Origin: an uncultured Ectothiorhodospiraceae bacterium
Lineage (GTDB): Bacteria > Pseudomonadota > Gammaproteobacteria > Nitrococcales > Nitrococcaceae
Direction of reading: 5' to 3'
Length of the DNA: 55,167 nt
Assembly: GCA_913056385.1 (NCBI GenBank)
Contig: CAJXND010000007.1
Coordinates: 1-55,167 of the forward strand
Part shown: positions 16,776-30,790 of the stretch, piece by piece
Numbering within the stretch: position 1 is the first letter of the stretch
Layout of the letters: each line of letters begins with the position of its first letter
The notes under the pieces: generated by a model
Told to the model about the DNA's origin: nothing
The model's database searches: none
The model's input: the letters and a program-made list of their open reading frames with translations, nothing else
Position numbers and translations under genes: made by a program

Positions 16776-17228
16776 ATGATCAGCACAGAATCCACCGTGA
16801 TGATCGAGCGCCCACCGGAGGCCATCTTCGCCTTCGTGGTGGAGGATTTCCTTGTCAACTACCCGCGCTGGTCCCCCGAGGTCAAGAGCCTGAAGCCTCT
16901 TAGCGAAGGGCCCCTCATGCCCGGCTGGAAAGCCCGCCAGATACGCGTGGACCAGGGCCGGCGAACCGCTACCGATTTCCAGGTGGTCAGTCTCGAGCGA
17001 CCTCATCATGTTGCATTCCGGGGCCTGAAGGATCCGTATGGCATCGAGTTCCGCTTGCAGCCGCAGGCCCCGCAGCGGACGCAACTGGTCTTCTCCTTCG
17101 AACTGGGCCGACTCGGCCTTGCCTTCCGGCCGTTCGAAAAACTGATCCGGCATGCGGTACAGGGCGGTGTCGAGCGCGTCACGGGAAACCTCAAAATACT
17201 CATCGAAAAAGAAACCCCAGCGGATTGA
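16776..17228 (+). CDS. SRPBCC-fold (START/polyketide cyclase-like) protein
   Basis: 150-residue protein with the SRPBCC layout: STVMIERPPEAIFAFVVEDF, then NYPRWSPEVKSLKPL, and a long C-terminal helix ending GGVERVTGNLKILIEK. These folds form a hydrophobic pocket that binds lipids, polyketides or other small molecules. No ligand can be assigned. It is the first gene of a tight plus-strand cluster with the short LOV protein (20 bases away) and an SDR enzyme. The ribosome site is weak (GAGTGA). Confidence 0.75.
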   Translation: MISTESTVMIERPPEAIFAFVVEDFLVNYPRWSPEVKSLKPLSEGPLMPGWKARQIRVDQGRRTATDFQVVSLERPHHVAFRGLKDPYGIEFRLQPQAPQRTQLVFSFELGRLGLAFRPFEKLIRHAVQGGVERVTGNLKILIEKETPAD

Positions 17229-17247
17229 GTCACAACAGGGCAAGCCA

Positions 17248-17703
17248 ATGGAATTCCAGCCTGAGAAAGATCCCTGCATCATCCCCAGCGTTCTCACGCA
17301 GATCCTCGATACCTGCGTGAACGGCATCACCCTCTCCGACCCCGATCAGCCGGACAACCCGATCGTTTTCGCGAACCGGGTTTTCACCGAAATGACCGGG
17401 TACAGTCAGAACGAAATCATCGGTCGGAACTGTCGCTTCCTGCATGGCGATGACCGTGACCAGCCCGGCCTGCAGACCATTCGGGAAGCGCTGGAGCGCG
17501 GTTCACGCACCGAGGTCACGCTGCGCAACTACCGAAAAAGCGGTGAGCTTTTCCACAATCAGTTGACCATCCAGCCGCTGCACGACGAGCACGGGAAACT
17601 CCTTTACTACCTCGGCGTCCAATACGACATCAGCAAGCTGGTCACGGCCCGTGAAGAGGCGGAGCGCATGGCCATGCTGCTGGATCGAAGTGGAGACAGC
17701 TAG
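17248..17703 (+). CDS. Short LOV blue-light photoreceptor protein
   Basis: 151-residue single LOV domain with short N- and C-terminal helices and no effector. All photocycle residues are visible: GRNCRFLHG with adduct cysteine C62, N94 in LRNYRKSG, N104 in FHNQL, and Q125 in GVQYD. FMN binding and a blue-light cysteinyl adduct are therefore expected. The C-terminal ITKLV-like segment (ISKLVTAREEAERMAML) looks like a J-alpha helix that could dimerise or dock a partner. ATG 17248 is preceded by CAGGG. It lies between the SRPBCC gene and the SDR gene (11 bases to the latter), so it probably acts with them; the partner is unknown. Confidence 0.9.
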   Translation: MEFQPEKDPCIIPSVLTQILDTCVNGITLSDPDQPDNPIVFANRVFTEMTGYSQNEIIGRNCRFLHGDDRDQPGLQTIREALERGSRTEVTLRNYRKSGELFHNQLTIQPLHDEHGKLLYYLGVQYDISKLVTAREEAERMAMLLDRSGDS

Positions 17704-17714
17704 AGGAGACCCGC

Positions 17715-18458
17715 ATGACACGACTCGAGGGAAAGGGAATCATCGTCACCGGTGGTGCCAGCGGTATCGGTGAAGCGACCGTTCGACGGATTATTGAAGA
17801 AGGCGGCCGTGCGGTGGTCGCTGATCTGGACCGCGAGCAGGGTGAGGCCCTCGCAGAGGAGCTGGGGGCCGACCGGGTTCAGTTCGTCGAGACCGACGTC
17901 ACCGATACACAGTCCGTCGAGTCCCTTTTCAGGACAACGGCTGATTTCTGCGGCGTCGATGGCGTGTTCAACAATGCAGGTATCGGCGCGATCACGCCCA
18001 GTGCCGATTGCAGTGATGACGACTGGCAGAAAGTCATCGATATCAACCTGACCGGTGTGTTCAAGATCGCCCGCCAGGCGCTGCGCGTCATGCAGCAACA
18101 GGGGCACGGCAGTATCGTCAACTGCGCCTCGATCCTGGGTCATCTGGGCCAGTCGCAGACCCCCGCCTACAGTGCGGCCAAGGGCGGCGTGCTCAACTTC
18201 ACCCGGACACTGGCGGTCGAGACCGCCCTGGATGGCATCCGGGTGAACAGCATCTCCCCGGGTTATATCCAGACGCCCATCCTCGACGTACTCGATGAGG
18301 AGTCCCTGGAAGGCCTGAAACAGCTGCATGCCATGAAACGCCTCGGCCGGCCCGAAGAGATCGCAGCGGCGACGGTGTTCCTCCTGAGCGACGAGGCCAG
18401 TTTCATTACTGGCGCGGATCTGCTGGTGGACGGGGGCTTCACGGCCGGCAAATCCTGA
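17715..18458 (+). CDS. Short-chain dehydrogenase/reductase (classical SDR)
   Basis: 247-residue classical SDR. Cofactor motif TGGASGIG (12-19) and NNAG (86-89); catalytic tetrad N111, S139, Y152 and K156. D37 at the end of the second strand (VVADLDR) favours NAD(H). The substrate cannot be called; relatives act on alcohols, sugars, steroids or acyl chains. The start has GAGGAG upstream and follows the LOV gene by 11 bases, so they are probably one transcript. A 10-bp inverted repeat (18435-18444/18459-18468) spans the stop codon. Confidence 0.9.
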   Translation: MTRLEGKGIIVTGGASGIGEATVRRIIEEGGRAVVADLDREQGEALAEELGADRVQFVETDVTDTQSVESLFRTTADFCGVDGVFNNAGIGAITPSADCSDDDWQKVIDINLTGVFKIARQALRVMQQQGHGSIVNCASILGHLGQSQTPAYSAAKGGVLNFTRTLAVETALDGIRVNSISPGYIQTPILDVLDEESLEGLKQLHAMKRLGRPEEIAAATVFLLSDEASFITGADLLVDGGFTAGKS

Positions 18459-18468
18459 CCGTGAAGCC
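18435..18468. terminator. Inverted repeat across the SDR stop codon
   Basis: A 10-bp perfect stem, GGCTTCACGG with CCGTGAAGCC, encloses the last codons and stop of the SDR gene. It lies in the convergent gap to the EF-hand gene. No T-tract follows, so terminator function is tentative. Confidence 0.4.
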
Positions 18469-18492
18469 GACACCGGTGGTGACGGCAATCCC

Positions 18493-18939
18493 TCAGTCCG
18501 GGAAATCCCCGGCCGTGATGACGCCGTCGCCATTGGCGTCCAGATCCACTAACCAGCCCTCGGCACCCGCCAGAAACTCTTCGCGCTGAACCACACCATC
18601 ACCGTCGGCATCAGAGACGGAGCGACTCATGCCGTCGGTTATCCGCTGCATCAGTTCGCGCTCCTCCCCCTCGTAACCCGCGACATCGCCCTCACGGGCC
18701 TGATCAAAGGCCACATACTCGCTTTCGTCGAGGACGCCGTCGCCGTTGGCATCAAAACTGTCGAAGACCCGGGCGCGCATGGTCCGGAGCTCATCGAGGG
18801 TGGCCGTTCCGTTCCCGTTGAGATCCCAGACACCGAGGAAACGCTCACCCGGCGGCATTTGTGCCTCGGACGCCGAGGCCACTGCGGTGGTCGCCATTAC
18901 GCTGACGGTCAGCGACAGTACAAAGAGTGCATTGCGCAT
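18493..18939 (-). CDS. Exported EF-hand calcium-binding protein
   Basis: 148-residue protein with a signal peptide (MRNALFVLSL... to about ASASEA) and four EF-hand loops: DLNGNGTATLDE (39-50), DANGDGVLDESE (63-74), DADGDGVVQREE (110-121) and DANGDGVITAGD (134-145). All have Asp at positions 1, 3 and 5 or a close variant; the first has Asn at 3 and 5, and the last ends in Asp rather than Glu at position 12. I chose ATG 18939 because GAGGG lies six bases upstream. The longer frame to 18972 has no ribosome site. Likely periplasmic; function beyond calcium binding is unknown. It is convergent with the SDR gene. Confidence 0.85.
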   Translation of the reverse strand: MRNALFVLSLTVSVMATTAVASASEAQMPPGERFLGVWDLNGNGTATLDELRTMRARVFDSFDANGDGVLDESEYVAFDQAREGDVAGYEGEERELMQRITDGMSRSVSDADGDGVVQREEFLAGAEGWLVDLDANGDGVITAGDFPD

Positions 18940-18996
18940 TGAAACCCTCATTGATGTTGATTGCGGACACATTGGGATTTCGATTCGTTGGGCGCG

Positions 18997-19014
18997 CCGG
19001 CCGTTCCGGGCCGG
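18997..19014. terminator. GC-rich hairpin downstream of the N-ATPase operon
   Basis: Stem CCGGCC/GGCCGG (18997-19002, 19009-19014) lies 13 bases beyond the gamma-subunit stop on the minus strand. There is no clear T-tract. It is the only candidate stop for the operon seen here. Confidence 0.3.
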
Positions 19015-19026
19015 AATTGACGAGAC

Positions 19027-19920
19027 TCAATCCGACTGCACCGCCTCAAAGCCCGAGACGACGTCCAGCAACTCACTGGTAATGGCATCCTGACGCAGGC
19101 GTCGAAAGCGACCGGTCAACGACTCGACGCGATCATGGAGATTGGATTCGGCACGCTGCATGGCATTCAGTCGACTGGCGTGCTCACTGGTCTGCGAGCC
19201 GGCGCAGGCCCGGAAGAGGCGCACGAAAAGATACTCGCGGACCAGCGAGGACAGCAGGGCCGGCTCGGCCATGAATGCCCGTGGCAGCCGGGGGCTCGGC
19301 CATTCTCGACGCCCCATCCGTTGCAGGCGTTGCAGGGCCATCGGCAGCAGACGCTGGTCGGTTGGCCGGCTCTGCAGCTGTCGGCCCGGACGATTGTGAA
19401 AGACACGGACGGAACGGTGCGGACCGGTGGGTTGCCAGCGATCAATCCGCTGGACGATGGCCTGAACGGTCGCGGCGATCTCCTCGACGGTCGCCGGTAG
19501 CTCGAGCACTTCGTCCGCCTCGACACCATGGGCGCCGAGGACGGGTTCCAGCCGCACCCCGACCACGAGTATGCGCGGGCGGTCCGACGTCGCGGCATCC
19601 CTGTGCACCATGCGCTGGACAAAATGCCCGGCAACCTGCTCATTGAACCGCCCGCAAAGCCCGTGATCGCTGCCGAAGATCACCGCCACGCCGTGATCAG
19701 TCCCATCATCCGCGATGCCGATATCCGTCGGCCATCCCGAATGGTCCCGGAGCGCGGCGGCAAAGCCGAGCTCGATGGTGTTCTCGTACTGACGCAGCGC
19801 CTCCACGGCCTGCTCGTATTCGCGAATGCTGGACGCCGACAGCGCCTTCATCGTGCGCACGATGGACTGCAGATCGCCAAGGGAATCGAGCTGATGCCGG
19901 AGGGCCTCCTGGGTCTCCAT
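19027..19920 (-). CDS. atpG: N-ATPase gamma subunit
   Basis: Central rotor stalk subunit of the second (N-type) ATPase, 297 residues. The N-terminal SLGDLQSIVRTMKALSASSIREYE and the C-terminal helix ending RRLRQDAITSELLDVVSGFEA match gamma subunits, and FGSDHGLCGRFNEQ matches the core. It diverges strongly from the housekeeping gamma at 30791-31663. I chose ATG 19920, which overlaps the alpha stop by one base (TGATG), with GAGG eight bases upstream. Last gene of the operon. Confidence 0.9.
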   Translation of the reverse strand: METQEALRHQLDSLGDLQSIVRTMKALSASSIREYEQAVEALRQYENTIELGFAAALRDHSGWPTDIGIADDGTDHGVAVIFGSDHGLCGRFNEQVAGHFVQRMVHRDAATSDRPRILVVGVRLEPVLGAHGVEADEVLELPATVEEIAATVQAIVQRIDRWQPTGPHRSVRVFHNRPGRQLQSRPTDQRLLPMALQRLQRMGRREWPSPRLPRAFMAEPALLSSLVREYLFVRLFRACAGSQTSEHASRLNAMQRAESNLHDRVESLTGRFRRLRQDAITSELLDVVSGFEAVQSD

Positions 19921-21452
19921 CAGTCCGCCTCGCCGCCGCTGCGCCACTGCTCGGCCTGCTCCCGGAGGACGGTTTCGAGGCTCTCCCAGTCCTCCTCATC
20001 CAGCTTCTCGCCTGCCGCCATGCGCCCGGGCAGGTCATCGAGGCGTGGCGGCACATGCTGACGCAGGTGCTCGGCAAGATCCTGCACCGCATCCACGTCC
20101 ACCGTGTCGAAGAGCCCGAGATTGGCCGCCTGCAGGGCAATGATCTGCTCCGGTACGCTCAGCGTTCGCAGCCGGCCCTGCTTGAGGATCTCGCGCACGC
20201 GCCGACCGCGGGTTATCTGCAGCCGGGTTTCCTCGTCAAGCCGGGTCGCGAAGCGCGAGAACGTCTCCAGCTCCTCGAACTGCGAGTAGGCCAGTCGCAG
20301 GTCGCCCGCCACCGCCCGATAGGCCGGCAGTTGGGTCTTACCGCCCACCCGGGAGACCGAGCGCCCCACGTCCACCGCCGGCATCAGGCCCTTGCGGAAA
20401 AGCCGGGGGGAGAGATAGATCTGGCCGTCGGTAATGGAAATCAGGTTGGTGGGGATGTAGGCGGAGATATCCTCGGCCTGGGTCTCGACGATGGGCAGAG
20501 CCGTCACCGAGCCGCCACCATGGCTGTCGCGCAGATGAGTCGCCCGCTCCAGCAGGCGCGAATGGACATAAAAAATGTCGCCGGGGTAGGCCTCGCGCCC
20601 CGGCGGACGGCGCAGCAGCAACGAGAGCTCCCGATAGGCACGGGCGTGGCGGGTAAGATCGTCGAGGACCAGCAGGACATCCCGCCCCTGGTCCCGGAAA
20701 TACTCGGCCACCGTCATGGCCGCATAGGGTGTAATGTATTGAAGTCCTGGCGGGTCCTCGCCAGCGGCCACCATGACCACGGTCCGGTCCATCACGCCGG
20801 CATCACGCAGATCATCGATGACCCGGGCGACGGCGGTTCCGCGCTGACCGACCGCACAGTAGACGTTGATGACATCCGTATCGGCCTGATTCACAAGGCC
20901 CGCGACGGCAATGGCGGTCTTGCCGGTCTGGCGGTCACCGACAATCAGTTCACGCTGGCCACGACCGATGGGCACGAGCGCATCCACCGCCTTCAAGCCG
21001 GTCTGCAGCGGCGTCTCCACCGGCGCCCGGGCCATGATGGGGGGCGCCTCGCGCTCCACCGGCCAGCGCGTATCGGCGGTGATGGCGCCCTGGCCATCCC
21101 GTGCTGCCCCCGACGCATCAAGCACCCGGCCCAGCAACGCCTCGCCGACCGGCGTGTCCACCAGGCGATCCAGGGCGCGGACCTCCTGACCGGCGCTCAA
21201 GCGGGCGTCGTCGCCCAGCAGGATCACGCCCAGTTCGTCCTCATCCAGATCGAGCGCGATACCCAGTACGCCCCCGGGCAGGGCAACCAGGGATTCCGCC
21301 GCAACGCGGTGCAGTCCCCTGACCCGCGCCACGCCGTTGCCGACGGCGGTGATGATGCCGATATCCTCGTGCCCCGGCCGCGGCTCGATCCGCTCGAGGG
21401 CGTCACCGACCAGCCGCTGCAGATTGGATGGCAGGCTGCGAAGCGCTGTCAT
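19920..21452 (-). CDS. atpA: N-ATPase alpha subunit
   Basis: Non-catalytic nucleotide-binding subunit, 510 residues. P-loop GDRQTGKT at 172-179; the alpha-type segments RGQRELI and [26 protein letters not shown] are present. It is clearly distinct from the housekeeping alpha at 31687-33228. It overlaps the b-subunit gene by four bases (ATGA) and gamma by one, giving strict co-translation. Confidence 0.94.
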   Translation of the reverse strand: MTALRSLPSNLQRLVGDALERIEPRPGHEDIGIITAVGNGVARVRGLHRVAAESLVALPGGVLGIALDLDEDELGVILLGDDARLSAGQEVRALDRLVDTPVGEALLGRVLDASGAARDGQGAITADTRWPVEREAPPIMARAPVETPLQTGLKAVDALVPIGRGQRELIVGDRQTGKTAIAVAGLVNQADTDVINVYCAVGQRGTAVARVIDDLRDAGVMDRTVVMVAAGEDPPGLQYITPYAAMTVAEYFRDQGRDVLLVLDDLTRHARAYRELSLLLRRPPGREAYPGDIFYVHSRLLERATHLRDSHGGGSVTALPIVETQAEDISAYIPTNLISITDGQIYLSPRLFRKGLMPAVDVGRSVSRVGGKTQLPAYRAVAGDLRLAYSQFEELETFSRFATRLDEETRLQITRGRRVREILKQGRLRTLSVPEQIIALQAANLGLFDTVDVDAVQDLAEHLRQHVPPRLDDLPGRMAAGEKLDEEDWESLETVLREQAEQWRSGGEAD

Positions 21453-22210
21453 GTCACCGTCCTCTCCAGCAGATTGGCAAGCTGCCGGTCGACCATGTCC
21501 ATGTAGCCGTCGATGGACCAGCCGATCCGCTGTCCCTCGCCCTCGATCGCGATTCCGCAGATGAGGGAGTCATCGGTCTCGACACGAAGTTCGGGCGCCC
21601 GGCCCAGCCGGTTTTCCAGCACCTCGGACAGACGTGACCGTGCCGATTCGCCGAGTTCGAAGCGACTGCGGACGAGCAGCCTGTCGTCCTCATCCAGCAG
21701 GGATTCGAGATCATCCCGACTGACGTCATCGCCGTTTTCCAGACGCTCGAGGAAGCGCTCGAGGACGAGCCTCTCCAGTGACTCGCCGGCGAGGTCGTCC
21801 AGCACCTGCCGGGCGATATCGGTGACCGATTCCACCACCTGACGGTACAGGGCGTGCTCGACCCGTTTCCGATCCGATGACAGTGCATCACGCCATTGCT
21901 GCCGCCGCTCCGCCACCTCGGCGCGGGCCTCGTCGACGAGTCGCTGCCGGGTCTCTTCCGCCTCCTGGCGCGCCGCCTCCAGCCGACGGTCACGCTCCGC
22001 GACCAGTGCCTGCTGGGCCTGCTCGTACTCCCCGGCGCGTGACTCGGCCTCCTCCTCCCGGGCACGGGCCCGCTCGAGTCGATCGCTGATGCCCTGCTCG
22101 CGACGGTCCATGACGCGAATGACCGGGTTGTAGAGAAAGCGCTTCAGCAAGAAGACCAGAATCAGGAAGTTGACCACCTGTGCGGCGACCGTCACCCAGT
22201 CAATATCCAT
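21449..22210 (-). CDS. atpF: N-ATPase b subunit with delta-like C-terminal part
   Basis: 253-residue peripheral stalk subunit, about 100 residues longer than the housekeeping b. One N-terminal membrane helix ([20 protein letters not shown]) is followed by a long charged coiled coil to about residue 125. A C-terminal region ends [21 protein letters not shown], which resembles the end of delta subunits. The operon has no separate delta gene, so this part probably replaces it; that is inference backed by the known gene content of N-ATPases. Confidence 0.88.
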   Translation of the reverse strand: MDIDWVTVAAQVVNFLILVFLLKRFLYNPVIRVMDRREQGISDRLERARAREEEAESRAGEYEQAQQALVAERDRRLEAARQEAEETRQRLVDEARAEVAERRQQWRDALSSDRKRVEHALYRQVVESVTDIARQVLDDLAGESLERLVLERFLERLENGDDVSRDDLESLLDEDDRLLVRSRFELGESARSRLSEVLENRLGRAPELRVETDDSLICGIAIEGEGQRIGWSIDGYMDMVDRQLANLLERTVT

Positions 22211-22212
22211 GA

Positions 22213-22491
22213 TCAGCCCCCGGCGGCGGCACCCAACTGATTCCAGAACGGATTGGCGAAGATCAGGATCATGGCCACCACAAAGCAGTAAATGGCCGTC
22301 GACTCGATCATGGCAAGGCCCACGAACAGGGTTCGCGTGATGGTGCCGGCCTCGTCGGGCTGCTGGGCAATGGCAGAGAGTGCCTGCGCCACGGCCCGGC
22401 CTTCCCCCAGGGCGGGGCCGATGGCGCCGATCGCGATCGTGATCCCCGCGGTAAAGATGGAAACCATCGCGATGAGCGCGGTGCTATCCAT
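22213..22491 (-). CDS. atpE: N-ATPase c subunit
   Basis: 92-residue proteolipid hairpin forming the rotor ring. The ion site reads E63-S64-T65-x-x-Y68 in helix 2, with E30 in helix 1 (GPALGEGRA) at the position of Q32 of Na+-type rings, i.e. a two-carboxylate site. This ligand set is shared with Na+ rings, but proton-coupled N-type rings are also known, so the ion is not decided. I chose ATG 22491 with GGAGG nine bases upstream; ATG 22497 is two codons earlier. It overlaps the a-subunit gene by eight bases. Confidence 0.92.
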   Translation of the reverse strand: MDSTALIAMVSIFTAGITIAIGAIGPALGEGRAVAQALSAIAQQPDEAGTITRTLFVGLAMIESTAIYCFVVAMILIFANPFWNQLGAAAGG

Positions 22492-23194
22492 TGGCATTTT
22501 CCTCCGATTGGGTGGCCGATTCATGGCCATGGCGGACACTGCTCGCCGATGCGATATACACCATGGCCAGAATGGCAAAGATGTACGCCTGGATGACGCC
22601 GGTGATGAGCCCCAGCAACTGCATCAGCACGGGGAAGACGAACGGCGCCAGGCTGAGCAGAATGCCGGCGATCACCGTCCCGCTCATGATGTTGCCGTAA
22701 AGCCGCACCGCGAGGGCCACGGTGCGGGAGAGCTCGCTGATGATATTGAACGGCAGCATGAGCGGCGTCGGTCGCATGTACTGCCGCAGATAGGCCATCA
22801 CGCCCTCGTGGGCGATACCGAACACCGGAACGGCCACGAAGACGCAGAGGGCAAGGGCCACCGTGGTGGACAGGGAACCGGTGGGCGGAATCAGGCCGGG
22901 CACCAGATGCAGCAGATTGGAGACCAGAATGAAGATGAATAATGTCCCGACAAAGGGCAGGTAGCGGCCCGGCTGCTGGCGACTGACCGCGGCGATCTGA
23001 TCGCGCAGCCCGCTGACAAGGACCTCGAGCAGGTTCTGCCAGCGGGAGATCTCGGTCGCATCCGAGATGCGGCGGGTGATCAGCCAGGCGCCCAGCGTGA
23101 GCATCGCCATGATGCCCCAGGTCACTGCAACCGTTGCATTGAGGGCCCAGAACCCGAGATCGAGCAGAATGATCTGGTCAGGACTGATCGTCAT
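22484..23194 (-). CDS. atpB: N-ATPase a subunit
   Basis: 236-residue membrane stator subunit. The essential arginine is in ALAVRLYGNIMSG. The C-terminal helix ITGVIQAYIFAILAMVYIA is family-typical. I chose ATG 23194, preceded by GGGAGG and overlapping the atpR stop (ATGA); the longer frame to 23464 only shadows atpR. It forms the ion path with the c ring. Confidence 0.93.
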   Translation of the reverse strand: MTISPDQIILLDLGFWALNATVAVTWGIMAMLTLGAWLITRRISDATEISRWQNLLEVLVSGLRDQIAAVSRQQPGRYLPFVGTLFIFILVSNLLHLVPGLIPPTGSLSTTVALALCVFVAVPVFGIAHEGVMAYLRQYMRPTPLMLPFNIISELSRTVALAVRLYGNIMSGTVIAGILLSLAPFVFPVLMQLLGLITGVIQAYIFAILAMVYIASASSVRHGHESATQSEENANG

Positions 23195-23490
23195 GCCGCC
23201 TCCCGGGATATCCGCCAACGGAGGACCGCCGTGCGCACAATCACGAAGCCCGCGACCGCGGCCAGTGCCTGCGGTGCGTTGCCGACATGGAGCATGCCGC
23301 CGAACACGGCACCAACCATTACCAGCCGGAGCAGGGTGCCGAGCAGCAGCCGGCGACCCGGATGCCGGGCATGCGCCAGGCTGCGTACGCTGCGCGCCAG
23401 CAACCACAGATACATCGCGGCCAGCAGCATCCCCGCCGCCAGACCGCTTGCCAGCGCCGGCCATGGCAGTGCCAGTCCTTCAGCCGTCAT
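23191..23490 (-). CDS. atpR: N-ATPase subunit AtpR
   Basis: 99-residue membrane protein with three likely helices (about 9-30, 45-67 and 70-88) and arginines near the membrane (SVRSL, HPGRRLLLGTLLRL). AtpR is found only in N-ATPase operons, where it is proposed to help c-ring assembly or interact with c. Position between atpQ and atpB is canonical. It overlaps atpQ by 11 bases and atpB by four. Confidence 0.88.
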   Translation of the reverse strand: MTAEGLALPWPALASGLAAGMLLAAMYLWLLARSVRSLAHARHPGRRLLLGTLLRLVMVGAVFGGMLHVGNAPQALAAVAGFVIVRTAVLRWRISREAA

Positions 23491-23793
23491 CCACGCGTTC
23501 CTCCCGGATCCAGCGCCAGGCCATCAGGCAACCGAGCGCCACACCAATCAGCATGAGCGTGATGGTCCATGACGGTTGGCCGGGGAAATGCCCATCCAGC
23601 CAGAGGCCGATGGCGGTACCGATCACGGTGGGGATGGCGATGGACCACCCGACCAGACCGAACATGCCCAGCCAGAACCAGACACCCTCGTCCCGCGCCC
23701 GCCGCGCGGCGAGACGGCGCCTGGCCCGCCGGGCAACCTGCGACTGCAGATCGCGCTCCCGTCGCGCGCGTTCGCTTTCCTCGGGGCGGCGGG

Positions 23794-23797
<4 letters not shown>
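23480..23797 (-). CDS. atpQ: N-ATPase subunit AtpQ (AtpI-like)
   Basis: 105-residue protein with a strongly basic N-terminal helix (RARRERDLQSQVARRARRRL) and two membrane segments (FGLVGWSIAIPTVIGTAIGLWL and ITLMLIGVALGCLMAW). This layout matches the AtpI/ATPase_gene1 family. The same place in housekeeping operons is held by atpI, a c-ring assembly or Mg-uptake factor. It overlaps the epsilon gene by four bases. Confidence 0.87.
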
Positions 23798-27486
<3,689 letters not shown>

Positions 27487-27508
27487 GCAGGGTTCCCCCT
27501 TTATCGAC

Positions 27509-28879
27509 TCAGTCCCGTTCCTCGGACCGCCAGCCCGGGATCTGGCGCACGCGCCCCGTCTCCACCGTCAGGGTATCAGCGGGTATGTCTTCCCGCACGG
27601 TGGTCCCGGCGCCAATGGTTACACCCTCGCCCACGGCAAGGGGTGCCACCAGGGCCGTGTTCGATCCAATGAATACCCGGTCGCCAATGCGGGTGCGGTG
27701 CTTCTTCCGGCCATCGTAGTTGCAGGTGATGGTCCCCGCCCCCACATTGACTTCAGCACCTAACTCGCTGTCTCCGATATAGGAGAGATGGTTGATTTTG
27801 CTATCGGGGCCGACCCATGCCTGCTTGGTCTCGACAAAATTGCCCACCCGGGCACGGTCAGCCAGCGCGGTTCCCGGCCGGAGCCGGGCAAACGGGCCCA
27901 CGCGACAGCCGTGGCCGATCTCACTGCCTTCTATGTCACAGTGGGCGAGCACGCGGGTACCCGACTGGATGTGACAGTCGCAGAGACGGGTGAAAGGGCC
28001 GACATGCACATCGTCGCCCAGCGTGACCGTTCCTTCGATCAAGACGCTGGCATCGATGAAGCAGTCCTGTCCGACGCTCAGCTCCCCACGCAGGTCGAAC
28101 CGCGCCGGATCCGCCAGCCCGAGGCCTTGCTCACGCATCAGGGCGACTGCCTGACGGTGCTGGCCGGCACGCTCGACCGCCGCCAGCTGGGCGCGGTCAT
28201 TGACGCCCTGGACCTCCCAGGGATCCACGCAGAAAAGCGGATGGACGGGCCAACCATCCCGGCGGGCCATGCTGATGCAGTCGGTAAGATAGTACTCGCC
28301 CTGGGCATTGCCGGCGTCCAGTGCGTCGAGCCAGCGCCGGAGCGGTTCAGCGGGCAGGCACATCACGCCGGTATTGACCTCGTTGATACGACGCTGTGCA
28401 TCACTGGCGTCCTTTTCCTCGACAACAGCCTCCACCGCACCGTCCTCACTGCGCAGTACCCGCCCGTAGCCGGTGGGATCCGGCAATGCCACAGTGAGCA
28501 GTGACAGGGTGTCGTTCGCCGCCGATACCAGTGCTTTCAGGGTTACCGGCGTTATCAGGGGGACATCGGCGCACAACACCAGGACCTGGTGATGGTCGGG
28601 AATGGCGGGCAGGGCCTGGGCAACGGCATGTCCGGTGCCCAGCTGTTCGGCCTGCCGGGCCCACTCGAGAGGACGATCGGCGAATGCCGCGCGCACGGCG
28701 TCACCGCCGTGACCGTAGACCACATGGATGGACTCTGGCTGCAACGCAGCCGCCGCATCCAGAACATGAGCGAGCATGGGTCGTCCTGCCACCGTCTGGA
28801 GGACCTTCGGACGTGTGGAGCGCATGCGTTTGCCCTCGCCGGCGGCAAGGACAACGATACTGAGCGGTTGGCTGGACAT
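27509..28879 (-). CDS. glmU: Bifunctional GlmU: glucosamine-1-phosphate acetyltransferase and uridylyltransferase
   Basis: 456 residues. The N-terminal uridylyltransferase domain (about 1-230) has LAAGEGKRM, with further sites [11 protein letters not shown] and LCADVPLI. The C-terminal left-handed beta-helix acetyltransferase has [30 protein letters not shown]. It makes UDP-GlcNAc from glucosamine 1-phosphate. I chose ATG 28879 with AAGGAG upstream. It follows atpC by 39 bases, the arrangement common in gammaproteobacteria. Confidence 0.96.
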   Translation of the reverse strand: MSSQPLSIVVLAAGEGKRMRSTRPKVLQTVAGRPMLAHVLDAAAALQPESIHVVYGHGGDAVRAAFADRPLEWARQAEQLGTGHAVAQALPAIPDHHQVLVLCADVPLITPVTLKALVSAANDTLSLLTVALPDPTGYGRVLRSEDGAVEAVVEEKDASDAQRRINEVNTGVMCLPAEPLRRWLDALDAGNAQGEYYLTDCISMARRDGWPVHPLFCVDPWEVQGVNDRAQLAAVERAGQHRQAVALMREQGLGLADPARFDLRGELSVGQDCFIDASVLIEGTVTLGDDVHVGPFTRLCDCHIQSGTRVLAHCDIEGSEIGHGCRVGPFARLRPGTALADRARVGNFVETKQAWVGPDSKINHLSYIGDSELGAEVNVGAGTITCNYDGRKKHRTRIGDRVFIGSNTALVAPLAVGEGVTIGAGTTVREDIPADTLTVETGRVRQIPGWRSEERD

Positions 28880-28918
28880 GGAGCTCCTTCGCAGCAGCAC
28901 GGGGCTGCCCGAACGGGA

Positions 28919-29347
28919 TCAGCCCCGGTTAGCGGTCTTGCGCAGCTTCTGGATGGTGCGCAGCTGGGCCGCGGCCTCGACAAGCTCGGCCTGTGCGCGG
29001 GCGTAGTCGATTTCACCCGTGCGGTCGGCGAGCGCCTCTTCAGCGCGGCGACGCGCCTGCTCCGCCGCGGCTTCGTCGATATCGTGCGCCCGGGTGGCGG
29101 CGTCGGCAAGCACAGTCACCACATGTGGCTGTACCTCCATGGTTCCGCCGGACACATAGTAGTGCTCCTCGGTACCGAATTCGTCCCGAACGGTGACTTC
29201 GCCGGGCTGCAGCTGGACGAGCATCGGGACATGCCGGGCATAGATACCGACCTCGCCCTCGGTGGCCCGCGCCAGAATGAACGACGCCGTCCCGGAGTGG
29301 ATCGACTCCTCGGCACTCACGATGTCGATATGCATTGTCAGGGCCAT
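28919..29347 (-). CDS. atpC: F1Fo ATP synthase epsilon subunit
   Basis: 142-residue housekeeping epsilon. It has HIDIVSAEESIHSGTASFI, the GEVGIYARHVPMLVQL fold core and a C-terminal helical hairpin (RAEEALADRTGEIDYARAQAEL) that can inhibit hydrolysis in the family. It follows atpD by 12 bases. It is the last gene of the atpIBEFHAGDC operon. Confidence 0.95.
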   Translation of the reverse strand: MALTMHIDIVSAEESIHSGTASFILARATEGEVGIYARHVPMLVQLQPGEVTVRDEFGTEEHYYVSGGTMEVQPHVVTVLADAATRAHDIDEAAAEQARRRAEEALADRTGEIDYARAQAELVEAAAQLRTIQKLRKTANRG

Positions 29348-29359
29348 CGGGGCATCCCC

Positions 29360-30790
<1,431 letters not shown>

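Noticed and set aside
20055-21506. 483-residue plus-strand open frame
   Set aside because: It is antisense to N-ATPase alpha, has no family motif and a composition (Arg, Gln, His, Gly-rich) typical of shadow frames in GC-rich DNA.
27487-27508. glmS leader riboswitch/ribozyme
   Set aside because: Only 22 bases separate glmU and glmS, far too short for the glmS ribozyme.
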